NCBI GenBank assembly: GCA_045114175.1
Contig: JBGUJZ010000034.1
Span: 1-52,982 of the forward strand
Reading direction: 5' to 3'
Length of the DNA stretch: 52,982 nt
Source: Cacconaster sp045114175
Lineage (GTDB): Bacteria > Bacteroidota > Bacteroidia > Bacteroidales > UBA932
Each line of letters starts with the position of its first letter. Position 1 is the stretch's first letter. Below, one piece after another: positions 1 to 8,058 of this stretch. The translations under genes were made by a program, and so were the position numbers. Below the pieces are notes generated by a model. The model had not been told where the DNA came from, ran no database searches, and was given only the letters and a program-made list of their open reading frames with translations.

Positions 1-429
1 GGTTCCGTTAAACTCTTCTATGTCAAGCGCTTCTCCTTTGAACTGAACAATTCGGTCACCCCGGTGAGCTTCATTGCCGAGGAGCCGGGCTCCAAGTTTA
101 TCGCCCTGAGCGATGACGACTTCCCGCAGATCAAGGTTACCTACAAGGCGAAGGCAAAACGTGAGCCCGAGGCTATCGATGTGGATGAATTTGTGGAGAA
201 GAAGGGCTGGCGCGCCAAGGGCCGCCGTGTGGGCAACACCGACGTGAGCAAGGCCGAATTCATCGAGCCGCTTGAGAAGGAGCTTCCGGAAGAACCGGAA
301 GTTTCTGAAAATGAGCCGGAAACCCCTACCGCAGAGCCTGTTTTTGAGGCACCTGCAGCACCTGCTCCCCAAGAACCCGTGGTAGCTCCGCTTCCGCAGG
401 GCGATCCTTACGAACCTACACTTTTCTAA
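1..429 (+). CDS. parC: DNA topoisomerase IV subunit A, C-terminal fragment
   Basis: The reading frame is open from the first base and stops at TAA 427-429, so only about 142 C-terminal residues are present. The visible part has the end of a subunit A C-terminal domain (VKLFYVKRFSFE, then FIAEEPGSKFIAL) and the stretch EAIDVDEFVEKKGWRAKGRR, which I recognise from the end of Bacteroidota ParC-type proteins, followed by an acidic, proline-rich tail (from about base 270) that is probably disordered. ParC with ParE forms topoisomerase IV, which decatenates daughter chromosomes. A complete gyrA lies at 32842, which is why this copy is assigned to ParC rather than GyrA. The next gene starts 4 nt after the stop and may be co-transcribed. 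The catalytic half lies outside the window, so quinolone-determining residues cannot be read. Confidence 0.85.
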   Translation, partial: GSVKLFYVKRFSFELNNSVTPVSFIAEEPGSKFIALSDDDFPQIKVTYKAKAKREPEAIDVDEFVEKKGWRAKGRRVGNTDVSKAEFIEPLEKELPEEPEVSENEPETPTAEPVFEAPAAPAPQEPVVAPLPQGDPYEPTLF

Positions 430-433
430 GGCG

Positions 434-1507
434 ATGATTCTCGCGCTGTGCGGTTTCATGGCTTGTGGCAAGACCACCCTGGGCAGGGCGGTCGCCGAGC
501 GTTTAGGCATTTCTTTCGTGGATTTGGACGAGGAGATTACCCGCCGCACCGGCCAGGTCGTCAGCGAAATTCTTGATAAACAGGGCGAAGCGGCCTTCCG
601 TATCATTGAGCGCGAAGCCCTTTCTGCGGTGCTTTACCGAGAGCGTGACGCCATTCTCTCACTGGGCGGCGGTACGCTGTTGTTGCCTGAAAATCGGCAG
701 CTGCTGCGCGCCAAGTGCCGCGTCCTCTGGCTGCAAACGGCCGAGGCTCAACTGCTGGAATGGCTGGCAGAAGAGCCCCGTCCGCTCTCCCGCGGCCGCT
801 CGGTGGAGGAGCTCCGCGCCCTGACGACAGCACGCGAACCTCTCTATCGTGAGTCGGCCCATCGGACCTATGTTCCCTGGCAGGCTGATTTCGAGACGGA
901 TATTCTCCAGGTGGAAAAGATTTATAGGGATGAACGCGCCGCTTTCCGTCCCGCCATTTCAGTCTATCTGGGCTCACACCCCGGGGCTGATGCTTCGTTT
1001 GGTGAGAATGCCTTCGCATTGGGTGCACGGCTGGCCAAAGAGGGCTATCGGTTGGTTTACGGAGGCTCCAATGTTGGCACCATGAAGTCCCTGGCGGACG
1101 GCTGCCTTTCAGCACACGGAATCGCCTACGGCGTCTTCCCGCGCGGTTTTAACGGTTATCCGGAGGATGCCTGGCATCGCAAGGGAAACCTGCTTCGCGA
1201 AGATCTGAGCGAAGTCTTTTTCACGGCCGACCTGCCGGAGCGCAAACGGCTGATGGAGACCTTGAGCGACGCCTGCATCGCCCTCCCGGGCAGCTGGGGC
1301 ACGCTGGACGAACTCTTCTGCTACGCCGCCAACTCCAAGCTCCGTTTCAACGGCGGCAAGCCCCTCTTCGTCTTCAACGAGAACGGCTACTACGATCCTC
1401 TCATCGAGCAGATTGCCCGCATGCAGGAGGGCGGCTTCATAGACCGCAACCTGCTCTGCTTCTGCAACACGCTGGACGAACTCTTCGCCGCGCTGGCGGA
1501 AATCTAA
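434..1507 (+). CDS. aroK: Shikimate kinase fused to a LOG-family phosphoribohydrolase domain
   Basis: A two-domain protein of 357 residues. Residues 1-165 are a shikimate kinase, which phosphorylates shikimate at the 3-hydroxyl in the chorismate pathway: Walker A GFMACGKT (7-14), shikimate-binding DLDEEI (30-35), FR (55-56), GGG (78-80) and lid arginine in AREPLYRES. Residues 174-357 match the LOG/TIGR00730 family, which cleaves nucleoside 5'-monophosphates to base and ribose 5-phosphate: VYLGSHPG, LVYGGSNVGTM, ERKRLM and PGSWGTLDE (285-293). The family motif is PGGxGTxxE; the third position is Ser here, but the catalytic Arg and Glu are kept. The linker is only about 10 residues. Kinases of this family are normally about 170 residues and stand alone, so the fusion is unusual. 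The stop lies 6 nt from the convergent tonB stop. Kinase role is confident; activity of the second domain is inferred. Confidence 0.9.
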   Translation: MILALCGFMACGKTTLGRAVAERLGISFVDLDEEITRRTGQVVSEILDKQGEAAFRIIEREALSAVLYRERDAILSLGGGTLLLPENRQLLRAKCRVLWLQTAEAQLLEWLAEEPRPLSRGRSVEELRALTTAREPLYRESAHRTYVPWQADFETDILQVEKIYRDERAAFRPAISVYLGSHPGADASFGENAFALGARLAKEGYRLVYGGSNVGTMKSLADGCLSAHGIAYGVFPRGFNGYPEDAWHRKGNLLREDLSEVFFTADLPERKRLMETLSDACIALPGSWGTLDELFCYAANSKLRFNGGKPLFVFNENGYYDPLIEQIARMQEGGFIDRNLLCFCNTLDELFAALAEI

Positions 1508-1513
1508 CAGCGG

Positions 1514-2275
1514 TTATTTCAGTTTGAAAATATAGGTGATGGAACCCTTCTGGAGTTCCTGGCCGGCGGCGACGGGGCTGAAGCGGGCCTTCAGGGCGGC
1601 CTGGCGGGTGTTTTCGCGCAGGACGGCGCTGCTGATGTTGGTGTGCTGCACGTCAATCTCGGCGCGCTCCACCTTGCCCTCGTGATTGACCCAGATGAAG
1701 ACGGTAATCATGCCGCGGTCCTGCACGTCATAGGAGGGCAGGGGCAGGTCACCCACCGGGTCGCGGCCATAAAGCCGGGCATGCGGTGCGCCGTCAGTGG
1801 GACCATTAGACGTGAGGCCGTGGCTGTGACCTTCGCTCATCTCGTCGGAAGCGTCGCGGGCTACCTGCGGCGCCAGGGTATCTTTCTTGCGGTTGTCCGT
1901 TGCGGAGAAGAGGGCACGGCGATTGATCTCCTTGGGCTTGACTGGTTCGGGCGTTTCCACGTCACCATCCGGTCCGGGCGTGGCCTCCACCGCCTCATTC
2001 GGTTTAGGCTCCTCTACCTTGACGGGGGCTTCTGCCTTTTTGACGGGGTTCTCCGGGAGCTCCGGTTCCGGCTCCGGGCTGCGCAACTCTTCAGAAGAGC
2101 CTACCTCGATAGGCTTCAGCTCCTCTTCCGGCGGGAATTCCATGGTGATGGCCTTCTCCTCCGGCGGAGGATAAATGTATTTAAGCCCGGAATGGACCGT
2201 GTAAAAAGCCAGCCCACCGTGGAACAGTACGGTGAGTGCAACGCCGAAAATGACGGGCTTGTTGGTCTGCTTCAT
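1514..2275 (-). CDS. tonB: TonB-family energy transducer
   Basis: A 253-residue inner-membrane protein of TonB architecture. It has a short cytoplasmic N-terminus, one membrane anchor (about residues 8-28, VIFGVALTVLFHGGLAFY), a long Pro/Glu/Lys-rich periplasmic spacer (about 36-115) and a C-terminal TonB fold (about 175-253) with YDVQDRGMITVFIWVNHEGK and a final ITYIFKLK strand. TonB passes proton-motive force from ExbB-ExbD to outer-membrane receptors for iron complexes, vitamins or glycans. It sits directly downstream of exbD and exbB in the same orientation, a complete energising unit. The anchor lacks an obvious S-x3-H motif at its usual position, although a His is present in the helix (FHGG). 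It could serve a Tol-type task instead, but no tolB or pal lies nearby. Confidence 0.88.
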   Translation of the reverse strand: MKQTNKPVIFGVALTVLFHGGLAFYTVHSGLKYIYPPPEEKAITMEFPPEEELKPIEVGSSEELRSPEPEPELPENPVKKAEAPVKVEEPKPNEAVEATPGPDGDVETPEPVKPKEINRRALFSATDNRKKDTLAPQVARDASDEMSEGHSHGLTSNGPTDGAPHARLYGRDPVGDLPLPSYDVQDRGMITVFIWVNHEGKVERAEIDVQHTNISSAVLRENTRQAALKARFSPVAAGQELQKGSITYIFKLK

Positions 2276-2302
2276 TCCGGAGCTCTTTGAGCGGCTGCCG
2301 GA

Positions 2303-2722
2303 TTACTCCGGCGAGGTCGCCATAATCACTTTGTAGCGGTTTCGCTTGGCGATATTCATCAGTGCCACGACCTCCTTGACGGGGACCGATTCGTCGGCAT
2401 AGATGGAGAAGGTGGGGTCTTCCTGACCCTCGAGCAGCTCCTGAACGGCTGGCTCAATCTCGCTGAAAAGCACCGGCTTCTGGCTGCCGTTGATGTGGTA
2501 GGAGACCACGTCCGGCCCCTTTTCAGGGTAGTGCTTGATGGAGACGCTCACCGTGGCCTTAGCCGATACCTGACCCGTGCTCTTGGGGAGCAGCAGTTTC
2601 AGGGCGTTCGGGTTGACCAGGGTGGAGGTCACCAGGAAGAAGATGAGCAGCAGGAAGACGATGTCTGTCATGGACGACATCGAGATGCTCGCGTCAACCT
2701 TGGTTAAACGTTTGATGGCCAT
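2303..2722 (-). CDS. exbD: ExbD/TolR-type biopolymer transporter
   Basis: 139 residues with the ExbD layout: a short N-terminus, one transmembrane helix (about 18-38, SMTDIVFLLLIFFLVTSTLV) carrying the single Asp that takes part in proton flow, and a periplasmic domain ending in the family's VVALMNIAKRNRYKVIMAT pattern. ExbD works with ExbB as the proton-driven motor for TonB. It lies 12 nt after exbB and 27 nt before tonB, all on the minus strand, so the three are very likely one transcript. Length is normal for the family. Confidence 0.93.
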   Translation of the reverse strand: MAIKRLTKVDASISMSSMTDIVFLLLIFFLVTSTLVNPNALKLLLPKSTGQVSAKATVSVSIKHYPEKGPDVVSYHINGSQKPVLFSEIEPAVQELLEGQEDPTFSIYADESVPVKEVVALMNIAKRNRYKVIMATSPE

Positions 2723-2734
2723 ATTCCTGCAGTT

Positions 2735-3409
2735 TTATTCAGCTTCCGGGGTCTGCTCCTGCTTGGTGAGGGCGGTGTCGAGGAATTCCACGGTGGTGTT
2801 CTCCATCTTGAAGACCAGGTTGGAGATGCGGGAGGTGAGGTAGTTATAGCCGAAGTAGGCCAGAATACCCACGATCAGACCGCCCACGGTGGTGATCATG
2901 GCGGTGTAGATACCGCCGGAAAGGAGCGAGATATCCACGTTGCTGCCAGCCTGAGCCATATTGAAGAAGGCCTGCACCATACCGATTACGGTACCGAGGA
3001 ATCCAATCATCGGGGCGCCGCCGGAGATGGCTGCCAGGATAGGGAGACCCTTTTCCAGACGTGCGACCTCCAGGTTACCGACATTCTCTACGGCTGCCTG
3101 TACCTCGGAGAGCGGCTGGTCCATCCGGGTGATACCTTTGTCCACCATCCGGGCAATCGGGGAATCATTGCGTTTGCAGAGGGCGCGCGCGGAGCGAACC
3201 TTGCCTTCCAGGATATAGTCCTTGATGTCTTTCATGAAGTTCTTATCGATCTGTCCGGCCTTGTGGATCGCCCACCATTTGCTGCCGAAGATATAGATGG
3301 CAATGATGGAGAGGATGAGCAGGACGATCATCAGCCAGCCGCCCTTGGCGGCCATCTTGAAGATGGAGAACGAGAGTTCTTCGCTGGCTTGGAGCATGGT
3401 AAAAAGCAT
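2735..3409 (-). CDS. exbB: ExbB/TolQ/MotA-type proton channel
   Basis: 224 residues with the MotA/TolQ/ExbB topology: one N-terminal membrane helix (about 22-45), a cytoplasmic region (about 46-115) and two closely spaced helices (about 120-145 and 160-190), the first containing SGGAPMIGFLGTVIGMVQAF, the family signature. It forms the pentameric channel that surrounds ExbD helices and drives TonB. The start is 12 nt from the truA stop upstream on the same strand; exbD follows after 12 nt. No separate promoter element was seen between truA and exbB, so transcription from the truA promoter is likely. Confidence 0.93.
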   Translation of the reverse strand: MLFTMLQASEELSFSIFKMAAKGGWLMIVLLILSIIAIYIFGSKWWAIHKAGQIDKNFMKDIKDYILEGKVRSARALCKRNDSPIARMVDKGITRMDQPLSEVQAAVENVGNLEVARLEKGLPILAAISGGAPMIGFLGTVIGMVQAFFNMAQAGSNVDISLLSGGIYTAMITTVGGLIVGILAYFGYNYLTSRISNLVFKMENTTVEFLDTALTKQEQTPEAE

Positions 3410-3421
3410 ATTGATACGATA

Positions 3422-4174
3422 TTAAATTGTTTTCAAAGGGTAGGGGTACGCAATCTCTTCCAAAAACAGTGCCTCTCCGGGCACGGACTGGCCGGCGCTG
3501 CAGCGGTCGTGCGCTGCCAGCACTTCGTCTATCCACGCCTCGTCGTGGCGGCCGCGGCCAATCTCCAGCAGGGTGCCTACCATCGCGCGGACCATGTTGC
3601 GCAGGAAGCGGTTGGCCGAGACGGTGAAGACCAGATGAGTGTCGTCAATCCGGCCCCAGCGGGCCTCGCTCACCTGACAGAGCGACGTGCCGTTGTCACT
3701 GCCGGTCTTTTCCAGCGAAGTGAAGTCGTGGGTGCCTACAAGCCGGGCTGCAGCGCGGTTCATGGCCTCTACATCCAGCGCGTAAGTATATAGGTAAGAG
3801 AAGCGTGCAAAAGGGTCTTTGGCGGTGTGCAGATAGTAGCGATAGGTGCGGCTCACGGCATCGTAGCGGGCATGTGCGCCTTCCGGGACGGAAAAGATGC
3901 CAAAAACACAGATTTCTTTGGGCAGTATGGCATTTATTTTGCGTACCGTTTGGTTCGGCTCTTTGATTTCCTCTGCCGTCAGGTCGAAGTGTGCTACGTA
4001 GTACCGTGCGTTGACCCCGGCGTCCGTCCGACCGGCTCCGGTCACCTCCACCTTCTCTCCGAAGGCAATGGAGAGCGCCCGTTCCAGTTCTCCCTGGACG
4101 CTGGTCACACCGGGTTGCGACTGCCATCCGCAGAACGGCGAACCGTTGTAGGAGAGGGAGATGAAGAATCGCAT
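3422..4174 (-). CDS. truA: tRNA pseudouridine(38-40) synthase TruA
   Basis: 250 residues. TruA isomerises uridines 38-40 in the anticodon stem-loop of many tRNAs. The catalytic aspartate lies in GAGRTDAGVNA, preceded by the N-terminal strand RFFISLSYNGSPFCGWQ; later motifs RTYRYYL, GTHDFTSL and ANRFLRNMVRAMVGTLLEIG are all standard. A longer frame reaches back to an ATG at 4199-4201, but that codon falls about where the transcript should begin (promoter at 4206-4213), and family members begin at the MRFFISL position, so 4174 is taken as the start. It heads the truA-exbB-exbD-tonB gene run. The promoter overlaps the divergent promoter of moxR. Confidence 0.94.
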   Translation of the reverse strand: MRFFISLSYNGSPFCGWQSQPGVTSVQGELERALSIAFGEKVEVTGAGRTDAGVNARYYVAHFDLTAEEIKEPNQTVRKINAILPKEICVFGIFSVPEGAHARYDAVSRTYRYYLHTAKDPFARFSYLYTYALDVEAMNRAAARLVGTHDFTSLEKTGSDNGTSLCQVSEARWGRIDDTHLVFTVSANRFLRNMVRAMVGTLLEIGRGRHDEAWIDEVLAAHDRCSAGQSVPGEALFLEEIAYPYPLKTI

Positions 4175-4182
4175 AAAAGTGT

Positions 4183-4190
4183 TAATTTTG
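4183..4190 (+). promoter_or_regulatory. -7 promoter element of the bat operon
   Basis: TAATTTTG fits the Bacteroidota -7 consensus TAnnTTTG and lies 45 nt upstream of the moxR ATG. No clear TTTG -33 element is present. It lies inside the leader of the divergent truA transcript. Confidence 0.5.
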
Positions 4191-4205
4191 CACGGATACA
4201 ACCGA

Positions 4206-4213
4206 CAAATTTA
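4206..4213 (-). promoter_or_regulatory. -7 promoter element of truA-exbB-exbD-tonB
   Basis: On the minus strand the sequence is TAAATTTG, a match to TAnnTTTG, 31 nt upstream of the chosen truA start. It supports the shorter TruA start because the upstream ATG at 4201 would lie at or before the transcription start. Confidence 0.5.
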
Positions 4214-4235
4214 CAAAACATTTTAAACATAAAAT

Positions 4236-5228
4236 ATGGATAGCGTAAACATTAAAGAACTTAATGAGCGTATCGAAAAGGAGAGCGCGTTCGTAGAGGC
4301 CATCACCCTGGAGATGAACAAGGTGATCGTGGGTCAGAAGCCGCTGGTAGAGAACCTGCTGATTGGTCTGTTGGCGAATGGACATATTCTCCTGGAGGGT
4401 ATGCCGGGTTTGGCTAAAACGCTGGCAATCAACACGCTTGCTCGCATTATGGATGCCAAATTCAGCCGAATCCAATTTACGCCGGACCTCTTGCCGGCCG
4501 ATGTCGTAGGTACGATGATCTACAGCCAGAAGAGCGAGCAGTTCCAGATTAAGAAGGGCCCTGTCTTCGCCAACTTCATTTTGGCCGATGAGATCAACCG
4601 TTCCCCGGCCAAGGTACAGTCCGCCCTGCTGGAAGCCATGCAGGAGCGTCAGGTGACCATCGGCGACGAGACTTTCAAACTGCCGGAGCCTTTCCTGGTA
4701 ATGGCTACCCAGAACCCGATCGAGCAGGAGGGTACCTACCCGCTGCCCGAGGCGCAGGTGGACCGTTTCATGCTCAAGGTGGTGGTCTCCTATCCCAAGA
4801 AAGAGGAGGAGAAACTCATCATCCGCATGAACAACCTGCACGAGTTCCCGCAGCCTGCAACCGTGCTCAAGCCGGAAGATATCATCCGTGCCCGTGAAGT
4901 GGTCCGCGACGTCTATATGGACGAAAAGATTGAGAAATACATTGTGGATATCGTCTTTGCCACCCGTCATCCGGAAGATTACGAGCTTGCGAAGCTGAAG
5001 GATATGATCTCCTATGGCGGTTCGCCGCGTGCCAGCATCTCCCTCTCGCTGGCAGCCAAGGCTTATGCCTTCATCAAGCGTCGCGGCTACGTCATTCCGG
5101 AGGATGTGCGCGCCGTCTGCTACGATGTGCTGCGTCACCGCATTGGCCTGACCTACGAGGCAGAGGCTGAGAACGTCACCACGGAAGAGATTATCTCCGA
5201 GATTCTTAATGCCGTAGAGGTTCCGTAA
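4236..5228 (+). CDS. moxR: MoxR-family AAA+ ATPase of the bat operon
   Basis: 330 residues. MoxR proteins are AAA+ chaperone-like ATPases that work with VWA-domain partners. Walker A is GMPGLAKT (55-62), Walker B is FILADEINRSP (about 110-120), sensor 1 is MATQNPIEQEGTYPLPEAQ, and the C-terminal lid carries GGSPRASISLSLAAKA. Alanine replaces the usual Gly before Lys in the P-loop, as is normal in MoxR proteins. It opens the Bacteroides aerotolerance operon; its TAA overlaps the ATG of the DUF58 gene by one base, implying coupled translation. A promoter element lies at 4183-4190. Confidence 0.95.
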   Translation: MDSVNIKELNERIEKESAFVEAITLEMNKVIVGQKPLVENLLIGLLANGHILLEGMPGLAKTLAINTLARIMDAKFSRIQFTPDLLPADVVGTMIYSQKSEQFQIKKGPVFANFILADEINRSPAKVQSALLEAMQERQVTIGDETFKLPEPFLVMATQNPIEQEGTYPLPEAQVDRFMLKVVVSYPKKEEEKLIIRMNNLHEFPQPATVLKPEDIIRAREVVRDVYMDEKIEKYIVDIVFATRHPEDYELAKLKDMISYGGSPRASISLSLAAKAYAFIKRRGYVIPEDVRAVCYDVLRHRIGLTYEAEAENVTTEEIISEILNAVEVP

Positions 5229-6112
5229 TGGATAGCAACGAATTGCTCAAGAAGGTCCGCAAGATTGAGATACGGACGAAGGCGCTCTCCCACCAGATCT
5301 TTGCCGGAGAATACCACTCCGCGTTCAAGGGCAGGGGTATGGCCTTCAGCGAAGTACGTGAGTACCAGTACGGTGACGATGTTCGCAATATGGACTGGAA
5401 CGTCACCGCGCGGCTCCGTGCCCCGTATGTCAAGGTCTTTGAGGAGGAGCGCGAGCTGACCGTGATGCTGCTGGTGGATGTCAGCGGCTCGCGGCTCTTT
5501 GGTACGACGGGGCGCTCCAAACGCGAACTGTTGGCCGAAATCGCCGCTGTGCTCTCCTTCTCCGCCTCCATCAACAACGACAAGGTGGGCGCGCTCTTCT
5601 TCAGCAGCAAAGTTGAGAAGTTCATCCCGCCCAAGAAGGGGCGCAGCCACCTGTTGCGCATCATCCGCGAGTTGCTCGAGTTTGAGCCGCAGGAACAGGG
5701 GACAGATATCGGCGAGGCGCTTCGCTTCCTGACGAATGCCATCAAGAAGCGTTGCACCGCCTTTCTGCTCTCCGACCTGCTGGATGTGGATGCGCAGGGC
5801 AATCCGCGTTACGAGGATGCCCTGAAGATTGCCGTGGGACGCCACGATCTCTCCGCTATCGGCGTGTATGATCCGCGCGAGCGGGAGCTGCCCAATGTGG
5901 GGCTGGTGCATGTGCGTGATGCAGAGACCGGTAAACAGTTGTGGGTGGATACCGCTTCGTCCGCCGTCCGCCGCAGCTATGCCCGCTGGGGCGCTACGGC
6001 CGATGCCAATACCACCCGGTTGCTCCACCGCTACAAGGTGGATTCAGTCCGGATCGGTACGGATAGTGATTATGTCAAGGATTTGATTTCGTTCTTCAAA
6101 AGCAGAACCTAG
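5228..6112 (+). CDS. DUF58 domain protein (VWA-like), bat operon
   Basis: 294 residues, cytoplasmic, without signal peptide or membrane segment. The DUF58 signature is clear: GRGMAFSEVREYQYGDDVRN followed by MDWNVTARL (about 37-65), then a VWA-like fold with a MIDAS-type DVSGS (about 82-86). In moxR-bat clusters this protein always lies between the ATPase and the membrane VWA proteins, and it probably links the MoxR ATPase to BatA/BatB; the exact activity of the family is not known. Its ATG overlaps the moxR stop by one base; the next gene starts 3 nt after its stop. Confidence 0.92.
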   Translation: MDSNELLKKVRKIEIRTKALSHQIFAGEYHSAFKGRGMAFSEVREYQYGDDVRNMDWNVTARLRAPYVKVFEEERELTVMLLVDVSGSRLFGTTGRSKRELLAEIAAVLSFSASINNDKVGALFFSSKVEKFIPPKKGRSHLLRIIRELLEFEPQEQGTDIGEALRFLTNAIKKRCTAFLLSDLLDVDAQGNPRYEDALKIAVGRHDLSAIGVYDPRERELPNVGLVHVRDAETGKQLWVDTASSAVRRSYARWGATADANTTRLLHRYKVDSVRIGTDSDYVKDLISFFKSRT

Positions 6113-6115
6113 CAG

Positions 6116-7066
6116 ATGAAACGATTGATACTTTTCATAGGTGTATTGCTTGCAGGGCTTCAGGCCTTCGCGCAGGAGGAGCCGCAGTTGCAGAGCCGTC
6201 TGAGCCGCGATTCCATTCTGATTGGCGATCAGGTCCGCTGGAGCGCGTCGCTTCGGCTTGTGCCCGGTGAGGAGTGCTTCTTTGAAAAACCCGACGAACC
6301 GGTCGCCGAAGGACTCGAGACGATAGAAGGGTTCGCCATAGATACGGTCAAACAGAACCGCAAACACCTGGATGTAGAGTGCCACATGACGCTGACGGCC
6401 TTCGAGGCGGGTAGTTATTTCCTACCGCCGCTCCTGGCCCAGATTCAGCGCACGGACGGCAGCGTAGATACGCTTTTCATAGACGGCCCCATCCTGGAGG
6501 TAGCCACGATGCCCATCGACACCGCTACCTTCCAGCCTTTCGACATCAAGCGGCAGATCCGTTATCCGCTGACCTTTGGCGAAGTGGCTCCCTGGGTGTT
6601 GGGCGTGCTGGTTTTTGCCGCCCTGGTCGTGTTGCTGGTGCGCTTTATCCGTTATCGCCGCGACAATCGCGATTTCTTTGGCCGGCCCAAGGTGAGCGAT
6701 CCGCCGCATGTGGTGGCGCTTCGCGACTTGGACAAGATCCGCAGCAAACAACTGTGGCAGAACCATCGCCAGAAGCAGTTCTATACGGAAGTGACCGACA
6801 CGCTGCGTCAGTATATGGCCTCTTTCTATGAGGTGCCTGCCCTGGAGCAGACCACTGCCGAAATCTTTGATTCCCTGAAGGACAAGAAGATAGAACCGCG
6901 CCTCTTTGCCGAGGTGAAGGAACTCTTTGAGCGGGCGGACTTTGTGAAGTTTGCTAAACATTCGGCTACGGATGCCGAAAACGAGGAGACGCTCCCGACG
7001 GCTGTCCGCTTTGTCAATACCACCTTCCTGCAGCGCATGGAAGAGGAAAAGAAGGAGGAGGCATAA
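6116..7066 (+). CDS. BatX-like membrane protein of the bat operon
   Basis: 316 residues: an N-terminal signal peptide (residues 1-19, ending AFAQ), a periplasmic beta-rich region (20-150, with SRDSILIGDQVRW resembling the ligand-type folds of BatD), one transmembrane helix (about 159-180, VLGVLVFAALVVLLVRFI) and a cytoplasmic tail of about 135 residues (DFFGRPKVSDPPHVVALRDL and an acidic/lysine end). A protein of this layout (DUF4381-like, called BatX in some species) commonly sits before batA. Function is unknown; the position suggests a membrane partner of the Bat complex. Its stop overlaps the batA ATG by one base, and the Lys/Glu-rich end (KKEEA) carries an AAGGAGG that can serve as ribosome-binding site for batA. 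Confidence 0.8.
   Translation: MKRLILFIGVLLAGLQAFAQEEPQLQSRLSRDSILIGDQVRWSASLRLVPGEECFFEKPDEPVAEGLETIEGFAIDTVKQNRKHLDVECHMTLTAFEAGSYFLPPLLAQIQRTDGSVDTLFIDGPILEVATMPIDTATFQPFDIKRQIRYPLTFGEVAPWVLGVLVFAALVVLLVRFIRYRRDNRDFFGRPKVSDPPHVVALRDLDKIRSKQLWQNHRQKQFYTEVTDTLRQYMASFYEVPALEQTTAEIFDSLKDKKIEPRLFAEVKELFERADFVKFAKHSATDAENEETLPTAVRFVNTTFLQRMEEEKKEEA
7052..7058 (+). promoter_or_regulatory. Shine-Dalgarno-like AAGGAGG before batA
   Basis: A perfect AAGGAGG ends 7 nt before the batA ATG at 7066. It lies in the codons for the Lys/Glu-rich end of the preceding protein, so coincidence is possible, but the same heptamer occurs at equal spacing before batB and batC. Confidence 0.5.
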
Positions 7067-8058
7067 TGTTTTTTGAGTATCCCTATCTGCTCTGGCTGGA
7101 ATTCCTGCTGCTGCCGCTCATCGCGCTCTATGTGTGGCGTGAACTGAGGGGCGGCTCGCCGCGAATGACGGTTTCGGATGCCCGTCAATGGGCGGCCGAC
7201 GGCCGGAAGAGTGCCCCGCGCACCTGGCTCCGTCATCTGCCCTTCGCGCTGTTCTCCATCGCTATTGCATTGATTATTATTGCTCTCGCGCGTCCCCGTA
7301 CCTCGCAGGAGGTGCAGAAGGTGGACACGGAGGGTATCGATATTGTCCTGACGATGGACGTTTCCACCTCCATGCTGGCCCGCGACTTCAAACCGGACCG
7401 CATTGGCGCTGCCAAGGACATCGCCATCGAGTTTATCGCATCGCGTCCGAGCGACCGCATCGGTATCGTGGTCTTTGCGGGGGAGAGTTTTACACAGTCC
7501 CCGCTGACCTCGGACCGCGTGACGCTCATCAACCTGATGAAGGAGATTGAGACCGGCCTGATAGAAGACGGTACTGCCATCGGTAATGGCCTGGCAACCG
7601 CGGTGGCCCGGCTCAAGGACTCCGATGCCAAGAGCAAAGTGGTGATCCTGCTGACGGACGGTGTGAACAACTGTGGCGAAATCTCCCCGATTACCGCGGC
7701 GGAGATCGCCCGCACCTTCAACGTGCGGGTTTACACGATCGGCGTGGGTGCTAAAGGCACAGCGCCGTATCCGGTCCAGACCCCCTGGGGCATTGAGCTC
7801 CAGCAGGTACGCGTGGAGATTGATGAGCCACTGTTGCAGGAGATTGCCTCCAAGACCGGCGGTAAGTATTTCCGCGCCACCGACAACACCAAGCTGATGG
7901 AGATCTACGGAGAGATCAACGAGATGGAGAAGAGCAAGACTACGGTCGAGAGCTTCCCCGTCTATACGGAACTCTTTATGAAATACGCCGTTGCAGCGTT
8001 GATTGCGCTGCTGCTGGCATTTGGTTTTAAACTCTTTACAAGGAGGTTGCCGTTATGA
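7066..8058 (+). CDS. batA: BatA, VWA-domain membrane protein
   Basis: 330 residues. Topology is that of BatA/BatB: an N-terminal hairpin of hydrophobic helices (about 7-24 and 58-76), a von Willebrand A domain (about 90-285) and a C-terminal helix (about 306-323). The metal-ion site is intact: DVSTS (about 97-101), TSD and the DG of LTDGVNN. In Bacteroides fragilis the bat genes affect oxygen tolerance and fitness; the molecular role is unsettled but is thought to be envelope protein homeostasis with MoxR. The start is preceded at 7052-7058 by AAGGAGG, 7 nt before ATG. It overlaps batB by 4 nt (ATGA). Confidence 0.95.
   Translation: MFFEYPYLLWLEFLLLPLIALYVWRELRGGSPRMTVSDARQWAADGRKSAPRTWLRHLPFALFSIAIALIIIALARPRTSQEVQKVDTEGIDIVLTMDVSTSMLARDFKPDRIGAAKDIAIEFIASRPSDRIGIVVFAGESFTQSPLTSDRVTLINLMKEIETGLIEDGTAIGNGLATAVARLKDSDAKSKVVILLTDGVNNCGEISPITAAEIARTFNVRVYTIGVGAKGTAPYPVQTPWGIELQQVRVEIDEPLLQEIASKTGGKYFRATDNTKLMEIYGEINEMEKSKTTVESFPVYTELFMKYAVAALIALLLAFGFKLFTRRLPL
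8040..8046 (+). promoter_or_regulatory. Shine-Dalgarno AAGGAGG before batB
   Basis: AAGGAGG is followed by an 8-nt spacer and the batB ATG at 8055, inside the end of batA. Full-length Shine-Dalgarno sites are rare in Bacteroidota, and this one fixes the start that overlaps the batA stop. Confidence 0.6.
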
